DNA from: Actinomycetes bacterium
GTDB lineage: Bacteria; Actinomycetota; Actinomycetes; S36-B12
Length of the DNA: 64,000 nt
Direction: 5' to 3'
Assembly (NCBI GenBank): GCA_024639145.1
Contig: JAHEIZ010000002.1
Coordinates: forward strand, 1 to 64,000
Shown piece by piece: positions 45,187-59,191 of the stretch. Under the pieces are notes generated by a model, which did not search any database, had not been told where the DNA came from, and saw only the letters and a list, made by a program, of their open reading frames with translations. The position numbers and the translations under genes were made by a program. The first letter of the stretch is position 1, and each line of letters starts with the position of its first letter.

Positions 45187-47040
45187 GTGAACAGGCATGA
45201 ACTGCTGGCGCAGGTAACCGCTTACGGCGTCGAACCTTCCTATGTCGATGCCTTCCAGGTCGTCAAGGAGCTTCCCGACTCCACCCTCGAGTGGCTGGCG
45301 GGCGAGTTCGCGGGCCAAGGGCCGATGGAGCCGCCGATCATCGCCACCCCGGGCCGGTGGCATCCCGAACTGCACGGAGTCGTCGAGTTCGACGATGGTC
45401 GGTTCCTGCATGTCGAAGGTGCCCTGCCCCTGGATTCCGTCGGCTATCAGCGCCTGCGCGAGCCACTCGGCAAGGAACGACTCGTGCTGTGCGCACCTGA
45501 TCGATTCCGGGTCCCACGCCGTTCATTCGGCTGGTCCGTCCAGTTGTACGCCGCGCGCACGTCGCGCTCATGGGGTATCGGCGACTACGCCGATCTCTCA
45601 TCCATCGCCCGGGTGGCCACTGAGACCGGAGCCGGTTTCCTGCTGATCTGCCCACTGCATGCGGGCAACCTCGGCTCTCATCCGATGTCCTCTCCCTATT
45701 CGCCCACCTCGCGCGAGTGGCTTCAGGTGCTCTACATCGCCATTGACGACGTTCCCGGTGCCGCGTTAGTCGATCTCTCCGATCTGCGGGCTGCCGGCCT
45801 CGCACTCAACGATGAACGACTGATTGACCGAAGTGCGGTGTGGGCACTGAAGTCGGAAGCTCTACTGCGCATCTGGGTCGCACTCGGCCGTGATGCCGGC
45901 CCTTCCTATCGGCACTGGGTCGATAGCCAGGGCGACGGACTCCTGCAGTTCGCGACCTTCATGGCTCTGGCCGACACGCATGGCCTGCCGTGGCAAACCT
46001 GGCCCGAGCACCTGCGCCACCCCGGTTCGGAAACAGTGGCCCGTTGGGCGGCCGACCCGGTCAATGCCGAGCGCATCGCGTTCCACTGCTGGCTGCAGTG
46101 GCTCGCCGATCAGCAGCTCGCCGAGGCATCGCGCCAGGGTATAGATCTCGTAGCCGACATCGCGGTCGGCTTCGACGGCGGCGGAGCCGACGCGTGGTGC
46201 TGGCAGGACTTACTCGTGTTCGACGCTGAGGTGGGGTGCCCTCCTGATCGACACAACCGCGATGGGCAGCGCTGGGGCCTGCCGGCGTTCAATCCTGCGG
46301 CACTGGTTCAGGCAGACTTCGCGCCCTTCGTGGCGATGGTGCGGGCCAGTCTGCGTCATGCGAAGGCAATGCGCATTGACCACGTGATGCAGCTGTGGCG
46401 CCTCTTCTGGGTGCCGCAGTCCGGCAGTCCCGCTGCGGGTGGATACGTGCGATACCCGCATGATGCGCTGCTCGCTATCTTGCGCATTGAGGCAGACCGC
46501 GCCGGCGCCTGGGTCGTCGGCGAGGACATGGGCACGGTGCCCGAGAACGTCCAGCCGATGATGGCTGACATCGACATGCTCGGTTACCGTGCTGCCTGCC
46601 GCGTGCCGATCTCGATGTTCACTGTCAACACGCTTGGTGCGACCGGAACGCATGATCATGCGACCATCGCCGGAATCCTCACCGGTCAGGATCCGCGTGA
46701 CATGGTCTCGGTGGGCAAGTCCATCGATCCTGATGCCGAGGAGCAGCGCAAGCAGACTCTCGCGCTCGAGGCAGGGCTAGAACTCAAAGACGAATACTCC
46801 GATGACGAGATCGCCACGGCGATAGTCGCGCGGTGTGCATCGGTCGCAAATTCCGCGTCGCGTGTGGTCGTCTTCAACCTGGAGGACGTCGCCGCAGTGC
46901 GTGAGCGCCCGAATATGCCGGGCACGATCGATCAGTGGCCCAACTGGCGCTGGGCACTTCCCGTGGATGCCGACGAATTGCTCCGCAGCCCCCTGGCAAT
47001 CTCGATCGCCGCGACGGCACGCGCGACGCGTCACCTCTGA
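45187..47040 (+). CDS. malQ: 4-alpha-glucanotransferase (amylomaltase)
   Basis: GH77 disproportionating enzyme that moves glucan segments between maltodextrins. It has 617 residues with an N-terminal actinobacterial extension (about 1-105) before VQLYAARTSRSWGIGDYADL, then LICPLHAGNLGSHPMSSPYSP, the nucleophile in KAMRIDHVMQLWRLFWVP, the acid in WVVGEDMGTVPE and a C-terminal VFNLEDVAAV. GTG 45187 has a -10 at leaderless distance; in-frame ATG 45127 lacks a site. It is convergent with glgX and divergent from glgE, part of a glycogen turnover cluster. Confidence 0.93.
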   Translation: MNRHELLAQVTAYGVEPSYVDAFQVVKELPDSTLEWLAGEFAGQGPMEPPIIATPGRWHPELHGVVEFDDGRFLHVEGALPLDSVGYQRLREPLGKERLVLCAPDRFRVPRRSFGWSVQLYAARTSRSWGIGDYADLSSIARVATETGAGFLLICPLHAGNLGSHPMSSPYSPTSREWLQVLYIAIDDVPGAALVDLSDLRAAGLALNDERLIDRSAVWALKSEALLRIWVALGRDAGPSYRHWVDSQGDGLLQFATFMALADTHGLPWQTWPEHLRHPGSETVARWAADPVNAERIAFHCWLQWLADQQLAEASRQGIDLVADIAVGFDGGGADAWCWQDLLVFDAEVGCPPDRHNRDGQRWGLPAFNPAALVQADFAPFVAMVRASLRHAKAMRIDHVMQLWRLFWVPQSGSPAAGGYVRYPHDALLAILRIEADRAGAWVVGEDMGTVPENVQPMMADIDMLGYRAACRVPISMFTVNTLGATGTHDHATIAGILTGQDPRDMVSVGKSIDPDAEEQRKQTLALEAGLELKDEYSDDEIATAIVARCASVANSASRVVVFNLEDVAAVRERPNMPGTIDQWPNWRWALPVDADELLRSPLAISIAATARATRHL

Positions 47041-47056
47041 GTGAGGCTCCGGCGCG

Positions 47057-49153
47057 CTACCGAGTGACCTGCACGAGCACGCTGCTGCGCGCTGCGACGG
47101 AAATTGACTCCCCATTTCCGAGGGGTGCAGGGTCAGTGATTCCCGTATCTGCCGTGTCGAGCACCCGCGTGAACACCTTGCCGTAGATCTCGCCGGGCAG
47201 CGTGAACTCGATGTCATCGGTACCAGCGTGCACGATGAGCAGGAACGAGTCGTCGTGAATGTTCTCCTCCCCATGAGTGTTCACGTCGCCGGCGATGAAC
47301 ATTCCGAGCGTGCGTGCGTCGGGAGAGTGCCAGCCGTCATCGGAGACTTCGGTGCCATCGGCCGATATCCAGGCGAGATCCTTCGGGCCACCCTCGTGGA
47401 GCGGGCGGCCATCGAAGAAGTAGCGCTGGCGAAATGCCGGGTGCTCTCCTCGGATGCGCAGCAAGGTGCGCGTGAAGTGGAGTAGCTCGGTCTGCCAGGG
47501 TTCGAGATTCCAGTCGAGCCAGGAAATCTCGTTGTCCTGGCAGTAGGCATTGTTGTTGCCGCCTTGGGTCCGGCCGATCTCGTCGCCCGCAGTGATCATC
47601 GGCACGCCGGTCGACAGGAGGAGTGAGGTCAGCATGTTGCGGATCTGCCTGCGACGAATTGCATTGATCGCAGGATCATCAGTCTCGCCCTCGATGCCGT
47701 AATTCGCCGAGCGGTTGTTGTCGGTGCCGTCGCGATTCTGCTCGCCGTTCGCCTCGTTGTGCTTGTGCTCGTAGGTGGTGAGATCTCGCATCGGGAAGCC
47801 GTCGTGCGCGGTGATGAAGTTGATCGAAGCGTAAGGACGACGCCCTTCACTTGCGTAGAGATCGGCCGAGCCGGTCAGTCGCCAGCCGAGTTCGCCGATC
47901 CCGGTTGCGCCGCGCCAGAAATCACGCAGGCAGTCGCGGTACTTGTCATTCCACTCTGTCCAGAGCGGAGGGAACTCCCCGACCTGGTAGCCGCCAGGGC
48001 CGACATCCCAGGGCTCGGCGATCAGTTTGACGTTTCGAAGCACGGGATCCTGCGCAATGGTCGTCATGAAAGTGCCGAGCATGTCGACGTCGTGCAAGGA
48101 ACGGGCCAGCGCCGAGGCCAGGTCGAATCGGAAGCCATCGACGTGCATCTCGGTCACCCAGTAGCGCAGTGAGTCCATGATCATCTGGACGACATGGGGA
48201 TTGGCGGCATTGAGCGTGTTTCCACATCCCGTAAAATCCATGTAGAAGCGCTTGTCTTCGGCCAGGCGGTAGTAGTCGTCATTGTCGATGCCGCGGAAGC
48301 ATAGGGTCGGCCCCATCTGGTTTCCCTCGGCTGTGTGGTTGTAGACGACGTCGAGAATCACCTCGATGCCGGCCTCGTGAAGTGCCTTCACCATGTTTCG
48401 GAATTCCTGCACCTGCTCGCCGCGGGTGCCAGTGGCCGAGTAATTCGCATGCGGAGCGAAGAACCCGATCGAGTTGTATCCCCAGTAATTGGTGAGTCCG
48501 AAGTGAGTCAGGTGGGATTCGTCGACGAAATGGTGGACGGGGAGCAGCTCGATTGCCGTGATGCCCAGCGAGCGCAGGTAGGCGATGGTGGCCGGATGGC
48601 CGACGCCTGCATACGTACCTCGGATCTCCTCGGGCACTTCAGGGTTGAGCATGGTCAGGCCTTTGACGTGCGCTTCGTAGATGACGGTGTCACGCCACGG
48701 AATGCGCGGGGGAGTCACGCCCTTCCAGTCGAAGTCGTAATCGACGACCACGCTGCGGGGCACGAATGGAGCGCTGTCAATGGTGCTCATCATCAGGTCA
48801 TCGGCGCCGGTGTGCGCGAAGAGTGCGGAATGGAAGATGAACTCACCATCGATGGCCTTGGCGTACGGGTCCAGCAGCAACTTGTTGCGGTTCCAGCGCA
48901 AGCCGTTCTGGGGTTCCCATGGGCCATCGACCCGAAATCCGTAGCGGGTACCGACGGGAAGGTTCTCGACGAAGCAATGAAAGACGCCGAAGACGTGCTC
49001 TGTCAGGGGGATGCGAGTTTCGATCCCGGACTCGTCGAACGTGCACAGTTCCACGCCCGTCGCACCCGCGGCCCACAAGGCGACATTCGCGCCGCCACGG
49101 CCGTCTGGGGTCACGCCCAGCGGGTCAGGGCGGCTCGATGAAAGCGTATGCAT
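47057..49153 (-). CDS. glgX: glycogen debranching enzyme (isoamylase type)
   Basis: GH13_11 enzyme that cuts alpha-1,6 branches of limit glycogen. It has 698 residues: a CBM48 domain (about 10-100, [22 protein letters not shown]), the barrel with [40 protein letters not shown], the nucleophile in [13 protein letters not shown], the acid in [17 protein letters not shown] and [16 protein letters not shown], and a C-terminal beta domain. ATG 49153 has TAGCCT 9 nt upstream on the minus strand (49163-49168). Together with GlgB, GlgE and MalQ it covers synthesis and recycling of branched alpha-glucan. Confidence 0.95.
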   Translation of the reverse strand: MHTLSSSRPDPLGVTPDGRGGANVALWAAGATGVELCTFDESGIETRIPLTEHVFGVFHCFVENLPVGTRYGFRVDGPWEPQNGLRWNRNKLLLDPYAKAIDGEFIFHSALFAHTGADDLMMSTIDSAPFVPRSVVVDYDFDWKGVTPPRIPWRDTVIYEAHVKGLTMLNPEVPEEIRGTYAGVGHPATIAYLRSLGITAIELLPVHHFVDESHLTHFGLTNYWGYNSIGFFAPHANYSATGTRGEQVQEFRNMVKALHEAGIEVILDVVYNHTAEGNQMGPTLCFRGIDNDDYYRLAEDKRFYMDFTGCGNTLNAANPHVVQMIMDSLRYWVTEMHVDGFRFDLASALARSLHDVDMLGTFMTTIAQDPVLRNVKLIAEPWDVGPGGYQVGEFPPLWTEWNDKYRDCLRDFWRGATGIGELGWRLTGSADLYASEGRRPYASINFITAHDGFPMRDLTTYEHKHNEANGEQNRDGTDNNRSANYGIEGETDDPAINAIRRRQIRNMLTSLLLSTGVPMITAGDEIGRTQGGNNNAYCQDNEISWLDWNLEPWQTELLHFTRTLLRIRGEHPAFRQRYFFDGRPLHEGGPKDLAWISADGTEVSDDGWHSPDARTLGMFIAGDVNTHGEENIHDDSFLLIVHAGTDDIEFTLPGEIYGKVFTRVLDTADTGITDPAPLGNGESISVAARSSVLVQVTR

Positions 49154-49198
49154 GATGCCGTGAGGCTACCGTCTGGGGGAATGTGCCGCCTCGATCAC

Positions 49199-49204
49199 TA
49201 GGCT
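49199..49204 (+). promoter_or_regulatory. -10 element of the crotonase gene
   Basis: TAGGCT 39 nt before ATG 49244, leaving a 5' leader with its own ribosome site (AAGGAG), unlike the leaderless cases. Confidence 0.4.
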
Positions 49205-49243
49205 CGCGGCGAGTTCTTCAACGCCACTGAACAAGGAGTACGC

Positions 49244-50023
49244 ATGGGCGAGTTCGTCAATCTCGAGGTTGGAGACGGCATCGGAACCATCCGTCTTGCT
49301 CGCCCGCCGATGAATGCTCTCTCGCTCCAGGTGCAGCAGGAGATCAAGGCCTGCGCCCTCGAAGCATCCGATCGTGAGGACGTCAAGGTCGTCATCCTCT
49401 ATGGCGGCGAGAAGGTCTTCGCGGCCGGCGCTGACGTGAAGGAAATGGCCGTCATGGACTACCAGCAGATGGTGCTGACCTCTGGTCCTCTCCAGGATGC
49501 CTTCACTTCCGTGGCCCGCATCCCCAAGCCGACCATCGCCGCGATCACCGGCTACGCCCTCGGAGGCGGCTGCGAGCTCACCTTGTGCTGCGATATCCGC
49601 ATTGCCGCTGAGGATGCGACCCTCGGCCAGCCCGAGATCCTGCTCGGCATCATTCCCGGCGCTGGTGGCACGCAGCGTCTCGCGCGACTCATCGGCCCGT
49701 CAAAGACCAAGGAGCTCGTGTTCACCGGTCGCTTCGTGCCTGCTGCCGAGGCGCTGAGCATGGGCTTGGTCGACAAGGTCGTGCCGGCTGCCGATGTGTA
49801 CGCGGAGGCACTCAAGCTGGCGACAAAGCTGGCCAAGGGGCCCGCACTCGCCCTGCGTGCAGCCAAGGAAGCAATCGATCGCGGGCTCGAGGTCGATCTC
49901 GTCACCGGCCTGGAGATCGAGCGCATGGCGTTTACCTCCCTGTTTGCCACCGATGACCGCAAGATCGGCATGGACTCCTTCGTGGAGAACGGCCCGGGCA
50001 AGGCCACCTTCACCGGCCGCTAA
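49244..50023 (+). CDS. enoyl-CoA hydratase (crotonase family)
   Basis: 259 residues. Oxyanion-hole motifs KVFAAGADVKEMA and ITGYALGGGCELTLCCDIRIA, the catalytic Glu in CELTL and a second acidic residue in QPEILLGIIPGAGGTQRLARL mark a true hydratase for short trans-2-enoyl-CoA esters in fatty-acid oxidation or butyrate-level metabolism. Strong site AAGGAG. It lies upstream of etfBA, which takes electrons from acyl-CoA dehydrogenases, although a 152-nt gap with an AT-rich promoter-like stretch separates them. With the doubled dehydrogenase and Ccr it could interconvert 3-hydroxybutyryl-CoA and crotonyl-CoA; this is an inference. Confidence 0.92.
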   Translation: MGEFVNLEVGDGIGTIRLARPPMNALSLQVQQEIKACALEASDREDVKVVILYGGEKVFAAGADVKEMAVMDYQQMVLTSGPLQDAFTSVARIPKPTIAAITGYALGGGCELTLCCDIRIAAEDATLGQPEILLGIIPGAGGTQRLARLIGPSKTKELVFTGRFVPAAEALSMGLVDKVVPAADVYAEALKLATKLAKGPALALRAAKEAIDRGLEVDLVTGLEIERMAFTSLFATDDRKIGMDSFVENGPGKATFTGR

Positions 50024-50175
50024 GCGGGCAGTGGCGGGGATCACCCACCGGCGGATTGCCGGATTCCCTGCAGGGGCTACGATTATTACTTGGACGTCCA
50101 TTAATATTGAGTGTCCGACCACCCACGCCGTTCTCCGCATCGCCAAGCGAGCGGAAGGAACAAGGAAGGCAAGCC

Positions 50176-50958
50176 GTGAAGATCGCAGTCTGCGTCAAGC
50201 AGGTCCCTGATACCTGGGCTGAGAAGAAGCTTCGCTCCGACGATTCGACGCTGGACCGCGAGTCCGCCGATGGAGTCATGAACGAGCTCGACGAGTACGC
50301 GGTCGAGGAGGCGCTGCAGATTGCTGAGGCAAACAGTGGCGAGGTCACCATCGTCACGATGGGTCCGGATCGCGCAGCAGAGACCGTGCGCAAGGCGCTC
50401 AGCATGGGCGCTGACGCGGGCATTCACCTGGTCGACGACAGCCTTCACGGCTCCGATGCAATCGCTACTTCTTATGCACTCGCAAAGGTGCTCGAGGGAC
50501 GCGGCTTCGATCTCATCATCTTCGGTTCCGAGTCCACCGATGCGCGCATGAGCGTCGTGCCGGCCATGGTGGCCGAGCGCCTGGGTATCGCTCAGCTCAC
50601 CTTCGCTCAGAAGGTGAGCGTCGCTGGCTCGACGGTCACGATCGAGCGCGCCACCGACTACGGCTACGACACCGTCGAGGCGTCGACCCCGGCTGTCATC
50701 AGCGTCGTCGAGAAGATCAACGAGCCGCGCTACCCCTCGTTCAAGGGCATCATGGCCGCGAAGAAGAAGCCGGTTGAGTCCCTCGGTGCTGGCGACGCAG
50801 GCATCGACGGAGGCCAGATCGGTCTTTCTGCCGCATGGTCCGGTGTCAACGACTTCGCTGTGCGCCCGCCGAAGGCGGCCGGCACTGTCGTGACCGACGA
50901 AGCCGGTGACGGCGGCGTCAAGATCGCCGAATTCCTGTCCGCTCAGAAGTTCATCTAG
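50176..50958 (+). CDS. etfB: electron transfer flavoprotein subunit beta
   Basis: 260-residue subunit of the ETF heterodimer, with the AMP-binding N-terminal segment MKIAVCVKQVPDTW and the DAIATSYALAKVLE and ESTDARMSVVPAMVAERLG motifs (the last is the recognition loop region). GTG 50176 follows AAGGAAGG and begins the protein correctly; the frame is open further upstream. A possible promoter lies at 50078-50083 (TACGAT), giving a leader of about 85 nt. etfA follows after 15 nt. Confidence 0.95.
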   Translation: MKIAVCVKQVPDTWAEKKLRSDDSTLDRESADGVMNELDEYAVEEALQIAEANSGEVTIVTMGPDRAAETVRKALSMGADAGIHLVDDSLHGSDAIATSYALAKVLEGRGFDLIIFGSESTDARMSVVPAMVAERLGIAQLTFAQKVSVAGSTVTIERATDYGYDTVEASTPAVISVVEKINEPRYPSFKGIMAAKKKPVESLGAGDAGIDGGQIGLSAAWSGVNDFAVRPPKAAGTVVTDEAGDGGVKIAEFLSAQKFI

Positions 50959-50973
50959 GAAGAGGTCCCGATC

Positions 50974-51930
50974 ATGGCTGAAGTTCTCGTTCTCGTTGAG
51001 CAGCTTGACGGTTCCGTCAAGAAGGTCACTTCCGAGCTGCTGACACTCGCACGTTCACTGGGCGAGCCCGCCGCTGTGTGGGTCGGTGGCGGTCTTGATG
51101 ACGCTGCTGCCGCATCACTTGCCGAATTCGGCGCCGCGACCATTTACGTCGCCGATGGTGCCGAACTGAGCGACTTCGCCGTCGCTCCCAAGGCCGAGGT
51201 GCTTGCGCAGCTCGTCGCCGAGAAGAGCCCGGCTGCCGTTCTCATTGCCTCGAATGCCGAGGGCAAGGAGGTTGCCGGTCGCCTGGCGGTCAAGGCGAAC
51301 TCCGGTGTGATCACCGATGCCGTTGCAGTCGACTCCGGCCTCATCGCCACGCAGAGCGTCTTCGGTGGCTCGACCGTCGTGCACTCCAAGGTCACCAAGG
51401 GCACCCCGATCATCACCGTGCGTCCGAACTCGGTCGCACCGGAGGCTTCAGCGGGCGCCAGTACCAAGGTTCCCGTGACGGTCGCGCTGAGCGACTCGGC
51501 CAAGAAGGCCAAGGTCACCGGTCGCACTGTCGCAGCCAAGGGCGGACGCCCCGAGCTGACTGAGGCCGCCATCGTGGTCTCCGGCGGTCGTGGCGTCGGT
51601 GCTGCCGAGGGCTTCGGCGTCATCGAGTCCCTTGCTGATTCGCTTGGCGCAGCAGTCGGCGCCTCGCGAGCCGCCACCGATGCAGGCTGGTACCCGCATC
51701 AGTACCAGGTGGGTCAGACCGGCAAGACCGTGTCTCCGCAGCTGTACATTGCCAACGGCATCTCGGGAGCCATCCAGCACCGTGCGGGCATGCAGACCTC
51801 CAAGACCATCGTCGTGGTGAACAAGGACGCCGAGGCGCCCATGTTCGAGCTCGCCGACTACGGCGTCGTCGGAGATCTCTTCAACGTCGTGCCGCAGCTG
51901 ACTGAAGAGATCAAGAAGCGCACCTCCTGA
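50974..51930 (+). CDS. etfA: electron transfer flavoprotein subunit alpha
   Basis: 318-residue FAD-binding subunit. The C-terminal domain has [42 protein letters not shown] (shared FAD-binding motif; only its ends are diagnostic here) and [17 protein letters not shown]. Site GGAAGAGG before ATG 50974. EtfAB passes electrons from acyl-CoA dehydrogenases to an ETF:quinone oxidoreductase, which is not in this window. In Actinobacteria etfBA is commonly followed by a cysteine desulfurase gene, as here. Confidence 0.95.
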   Translation: MAEVLVLVEQLDGSVKKVTSELLTLARSLGEPAAVWVGGGLDDAAAASLAEFGAATIYVADGAELSDFAVAPKAEVLAQLVAEKSPAAVLIASNAEGKEVAGRLAVKANSGVITDAVAVDSGLIATQSVFGGSTVVHSKVTKGTPIITVRPNSVAPEASAGASTKVPVTVALSDSAKKAKVTGRTVAAKGGRPELTEAAIVVSGGRGVGAAEGFGVIESLADSLGAAVGASRAATDAGWYPHQYQVGQTGKTVSPQLYIANGISGAIQHRAGMQTSKTIVVVNKDAEAPMFELADYGVVGDLFNVVPQLTEEIKKRTS

Positions 51931-51940
51931 TCTCGGGCAC

Positions 51941-51946
51941 TACGAT
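51941..51946 (+). promoter_or_regulatory. -10 element of the cysteine desulfurase gene
   Basis: TACGAT, 8 nt, GTG 51955; no ribosome site. Confidence 0.5.
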
Positions 51947-51954
51947 CGGGTGCT

Positions 51955-53130
51955 GTGGCTAACCGCGCATATCTCGATCACGCAGCCACGACTCCCATGC
52001 TCGACCAGGCCCGCGAGGCCTGGGTCGAGAATTCACGAATGCTGGGCAATCCGTCGTCCCTTCATGCCTCCGGGCGAGAAGCCCGACGAGTAATCGAGGA
52101 ATCGCGCGAGTCGATCGCCGCCGATCTCGGTGTTCGTCCGAGCGCCGTGATCTTCACCTCGGGTGGCACGGAAGCCGACAATCTCGCGATCAAGGGATTG
52201 TTCTGGAAGCGTCGTGAGGTGATCGCGGGTGCCCCGGTGATCATCGCGTCGCCCATCGAGCATCATGCAGTGCTCGACCCGCTGACCTGGCTCGCTGAGC
52301 ACGAGGGTGCGGTGATCTCGTGGTTGCCCATCGATGCTGTCGGACGTGTCAGTGCCGCTGACGTCGAGGCCGCGATAGCCGCGGCCGACGGTCGCGCTGC
52401 GCTAGTCACGGTGATGTGGGCGAATAATGAGATCGGGACTGTTCAGCCCGTGCATGAGATCGCGGCGGTCTGTCGCGCAGCCGGCGTTCCCTTCCACACA
52501 GATGCCGTGCAGGCGCTCGGAGTCCTGCCGCTCACTCTCACCGGCATCGATGCCGTCACGATTACCGGTCACAAGGTCGGCGGTCCCTTCGGTGTCGGTG
52601 CTCTCATCGCCGAGACCAATCTCGGGCTGGTGCCCGTGCTTCATGGAGGTGGGCAAGAGCGCGAGGTGCGTTCCGGCACCCTCGATGCGCCGGGCATTGC
52701 TGCCTTCGCCGTCGCCGTCCATCACGCGGTCACCCAGCAGTCGGCACATGAGGCACGGCTGCGCAAACTGCGTGATCGAATGATCAGCGGAGTAGCCAGT
52801 GCCGTGCCCTCGGCTGTGCTCAATGGCGATCGCGCCGATCGCCTTGCGGGCAATGCGCACTTCAGCTTCCCGGGCTGCGAGGGCGATGCGCTCCTGATGC
52901 TCCTCGACGCAGCGGGCATCGATGTGTCCACCGGATCCGCCTGCTCTGCCGGCATCCCCGAGCCCAGTCACGTCCTACTCGCGATGGGCGTGGATGAGCC
53001 GACCGCGCGCGGATCCTTGCGATTCAGCCTCGGCCGCACGTCGAGTGAAGGCGATGTCGAAGCGCTGCTCGCGGCACTGCCCGGAGCCGTCGAGCGTGCC
53101 TCGCGAGCCGGAACGGCAGCCAGGCGATGA
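51955..53130 (+). CDS. cysteine desulfurase (IscS/NifS class I)
   Basis: PLP enzyme taking sulfur from cysteine as a persulfide. It has 391 residues: [11 protein letters not shown] at the N-terminus, [15 protein letters not shown], the PLP lysine K207 in ITGHKVGGP, and the persulfide Cys C330 in STGSACSAG, followed by the usual short loop of class I enzymes. It overlaps mnmA by 4 nt (ATGA), so its sulfur probably goes to 2-thiouridine in tRNA rather than only to Fe-S assembly. The leaderless GTG starts directly after etfA. Confidence 0.94.
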   Translation: MANRAYLDHAATTPMLDQAREAWVENSRMLGNPSSLHASGREARRVIEESRESIAADLGVRPSAVIFTSGGTEADNLAIKGLFWKRREVIAGAPVIIASPIEHHAVLDPLTWLAEHEGAVISWLPIDAVGRVSAADVEAAIAAADGRAALVTVMWANNEIGTVQPVHEIAAVCRAAGVPFHTDAVQALGVLPLTLTGIDAVTITGHKVGGPFGVGALIAETNLGLVPVLHGGGQEREVRSGTLDAPGIAAFAVAVHHAVTQQSAHEARLRKLRDRMISGVASAVPSAVLNGDRADRLAGNAHFSFPGCEGDALLMLLDAAGIDVSTGSACSAGIPEPSHVLLAMGVDEPTARGSLRFSLGRTSSEGDVEALLAALPGAVERASRAGTAARR

Positions 53131-54211
53131 GAGTCGTCGCCGCGATGTCCGGTGGTGTCGATTCCTCCGTCGCGGCAGCACGCATGATCGAGGCCGGCCA
53201 CGAGGTTGTGGGCGTGCACCTCGCGCTCGCGCGCAAGCCGGAGTCGTCTCGCCAGGGGTCGCGTGGTTGTTGCACCCTCGACGATGCTCGTGACGCACGC
53301 CGGGTCGCCGACATGCTCGGCATTCCTTTCTATGTCTGGGATTTCGCCGAACGATTCGCGGAAGACGTCATCGAGGATTTCTACGCCGAGTACGAGGCAG
53401 GCCGCACTCCGAACCCTTGCCTGCGCTGCAATGAGCGCATCAAGTTTGCCGCAGTTCTCGACCGCGCCGTCGCGCTAGGTTTCGACGCCGTGGCCACCGG
53501 TCACTACGCACGTCGCGTCGACGGGCCTCATGGCGCAGAGCTGCATCGCGCCATTGACCCCGCCAAGGATCAGTCGTACGTGCTCGGAGTTCTCGAGCAG
53601 TGGCAGCTCGAGCGGTCGCTCTTTCCCTTGGGCGATGACATGAAGGGTGACATTCGCGCAGAGGCCGAGCGGCTCGGGTTGCTTACGGCGAACAAGCCCG
53701 ACAGCCACGACATCTGCTTCATTCCGGATGGGAATACCGCTGCCTTCCTCTCCCGTCGTCTCGGCGATCTTCCCGGCGACATCGTCGATGCCGAGAGCGG
53801 CGAGGTTCTCGGTGTTCACACGGGCACGTACGCTTTCACGATCGGTCAGCGACGCGGCCTCGGTCTGGGCAATCCCGGTGGCGGGGGCGAGCCCAGATAT
53901 GTCGTCGATGTCGACATTGATACACGTCGAGTCATGGTCGGCGCGCCCGAGCGGCTCGATGTCATCGGGATCGAGGCCATCAAGCCCACGTGGGCGAATC
54001 TGCCGCTCGCCCCTGAGCCAGTGGCCGTAATGGCTCAGGTACGCGCGCATGCGATCCCGGTGCCCGCCAGCGCGCACTTCGACGGCGCGCGCATTCATGT
54101 CGAGTTGCTGCAGCCCATTCGCGGTCTCGCGAGCGGGCAGGCAGTCGTGCTCTATGACGGAGATCGCGTGATCGGCTCCGGCACTGTCGATCGCACGCAC
54201 AAGAGGCCGTG

Positions 54212-54212
<1 letters not shown>
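53127..54212 (+). CDS. mnmA: tRNA-specific 2-thiouridylase MnmA
   Basis: Adds sulfur to U34 of Lys, Glu and Gln tRNAs. It has 361 residues: the PP-loop [12 protein letters not shown] at the N-terminus, the catalytic Cys in [12 protein letters not shown] and the partner Cys in [10 protein letters not shown], and a C-terminal beta-barrel. It starts in an ATGA overlap with its likely sulfur donor gene and ends in TGATG with the next gene, so desulfurase-mnmA-MetE-like are one coupled unit. Confidence 0.95.
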
Positions 54213-57389
<3,177 letters not shown>

Positions 57390-57398
57390 GATTGGGGC

Positions 57399-57695
57399 AT
57401 GACCTCGATCACTCGGCCCGAGGTCGCGCACCTAGCGCGACTGGCCCGCCTCGACCTGGCTCCCGAGGAGCTCGACCACTATGCCGAGCAGCTCGATGTG
57501 ATCCTGCAGTCTGTGGCCCGCATCTCCGAGGTCGCAGCCGATGACATCCCTCCGATGTCGCATCCGATCCCGATGGTCAATGTCTTCCGTGACGATGTCG
57601 TCACGCCCGGCATCACCCGGGACGAGGCCCTCGCTGCCGCTCCGGCTGCCGAGGATGACCGCTTCCGTGTTCCGCGCATCCTGGACGAGGAGTAG
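57399..57695 (+). CDS. gatC: Asp/Glu-tRNA amidotransferase subunit C
   Basis: 98-residue clamp subunit that wraps around GatA and GatB. It opens [33 protein letters not shown], with the central [11 protein letters not shown] turn and the C-terminal VPRILDEE. It forms an operon with gatA (2-nt gap) and gatB. Presence of GatCAB indicates that Gln-tRNA (and perhaps Asn-tRNA) is made by transamidation. Confidence 0.95.
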   Translation: MTSITRPEVAHLARLARLDLAPEELDHYAEQLDVILQSVARISEVAADDIPPMSHPIPMVNVFRDDVVTPGITRDEALAAAPAAEDDRFRVPRILDEE

Positions 57696-57697
57696 TC

Positions 57698-59191
57698 GTG
57701 AACGATCTCACTCGCCAGTCCGCCGCCGTGCTCGCCGACGCGATTGCTACTAAGGCGGTCACCGCGGTCGAGGTGACCCAAGCTCACTTGGATCGCATCG
57801 CCTCGGTCGACGGCAAGGTCCACGCCTTCTTGCATGTCACCGCCGAATCGGCACTCGCGCAGGCTCAGGCAGTCGATGCCAAGGTCGCCGCGGGCACTCC
57901 GCTCGGTCCGTTGGCCGGCGTTCCGCTCGGCCTGAAAGACGTTCTCGCGATGAAGGGGGAGCCCACCACCGCGGGCTCGAAGATCCTCGAGGGCTGGCGT
58001 CCGCCCTATGACTCCACTGTCGTCGCTCGCCTACGCGCTGCCGACATCGTCATTCTCGGCAAGACCAACATGGATGAATTCGCCATGGGCTCGTCCACTG
58101 AGCACTCTGCCTACGGCCCGACCCACAACCCGTGGGATCTCGATCGCATCCCCGGCGGCTCCGGTGGCGGCTCCGCCGCAGCGCTCGCTGCCTTCGAGGC
58201 GCCGCTGGCTATCGGGACCGACACGGGCGGCTCCATCCGCCAGCCCGCCTCTGTCACCGGCACCGTGGGCGTGAAGCCGACCTACGGTGGAGTGTCGCGC
58301 TACGGGCAGATCGCACTCGCCTCCTCACTCGATCAGCCCGGCCCCTGTGCGCGCAGCGTGCTCGATACTGCGCTGCTGCATGCGGCCATTGCCGGTCATG
58401 ACCCGCGCGACTCGACGTCGATCAATGCGCCGGTTCCCGATGTCGTGGCTGCTGCGAAGAAGGCTGATGTGCGCGGCATGCGCATCGGCGTAGTCACCGA
58501 GCTCATGGGCGACGGCTACCAGGCCGGAGTCTCGCAGCGCTACGCCGAGGCACTCGATACCCTGCGCGAGCTTGGTGCCGAGATCATTGAGGTGTCGTGC
58601 CCGCACTTCGAGTACGCACTCGGTGCCTACTACCTGATCCTCCCTTCGGAGGCCTCGAGCAATCTCGCTCGGTTCGACGGCATGCGCTACGGCCTGCGTG
58701 CAGGCGATGACGGCAAGAACTCGGTCGAGCAGGTCATGGCAATCACTCGCGAGGCCGGCTTCGGCCCCGAGGTCAAGCGACGCATCATGCTCGGCACGTA
58801 TGCACTGTCAAGTGGCTACTACGACGCCTACTACGGCCAGGCACAGAAGGTGCGCACGCTCATCACGCGTGACTTCAACGCGGCCTTCGAGAAGGTCGAT
58901 GTCCTCGTCTCGCCGACTGCGCCGACAACGGCCTTCAAACTGGGCGAGAAGCTCGATGATCCGCTCGCGATGTACCTGAACGATGTCGCGACCATCCCCG
59001 TGAACCTCGCCGGTATCGGCGCGATGAGCCTGCCGATCGGCCTGGCTCCCGAGGACGGCCTGCCCGTGGGCATGCAGATCATGGCCCCGGCCATGGCTGA
59101 TGACCGTCTCTACCTCGCCGGCGGTGCGCTCGAGGCAGCGCTCACCGACAAGTGGGGTCACCTGCTGATCGAGGAGGCACCCGCACTATGA
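57698..59191 (+). CDS. gatA: Asp/Glu-tRNA amidotransferase subunit A
   Basis: Amidase that releases ammonia from glutamine for the GatB site. It has 497 residues with the amidase-signature triad: Lys in [11 protein letters not shown], cis-Ser in [13 protein letters not shown] and nucleophile Ser in [15 protein letters not shown] 57698 follows GAGGAG. It overlaps gatB by 4 nt (ATGA). Order C-A-B is standard in Actinobacteria. Confidence 0.96.
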   Translation: MNDLTRQSAAVLADAIATKAVTAVEVTQAHLDRIASVDGKVHAFLHVTAESALAQAQAVDAKVAAGTPLGPLAGVPLGLKDVLAMKGEPTTAGSKILEGWRPPYDSTVVARLRAADIVILGKTNMDEFAMGSSTEHSAYGPTHNPWDLDRIPGGSGGGSAAALAAFEAPLAIGTDTGGSIRQPASVTGTVGVKPTYGGVSRYGQIALASSLDQPGPCARSVLDTALLHAAIAGHDPRDSTSINAPVPDVVAAAKKADVRGMRIGVVTELMGDGYQAGVSQRYAEALDTLRELGAEIIEVSCPHFEYALGAYYLILPSEASSNLARFDGMRYGLRAGDDGKNSVEQVMAITREAGFGPEVKRRIMLGTYALSSGYYDAYYGQAQKVRTLITRDFNAAFEKVDVLVSPTAPTTAFKLGEKLDDPLAMYLNDVATIPVNLAGIGAMSLPIGLAPEDGLPVGMQIMAPAMADDRLYLAGGALEAALTDKWGHLLIEEAPAL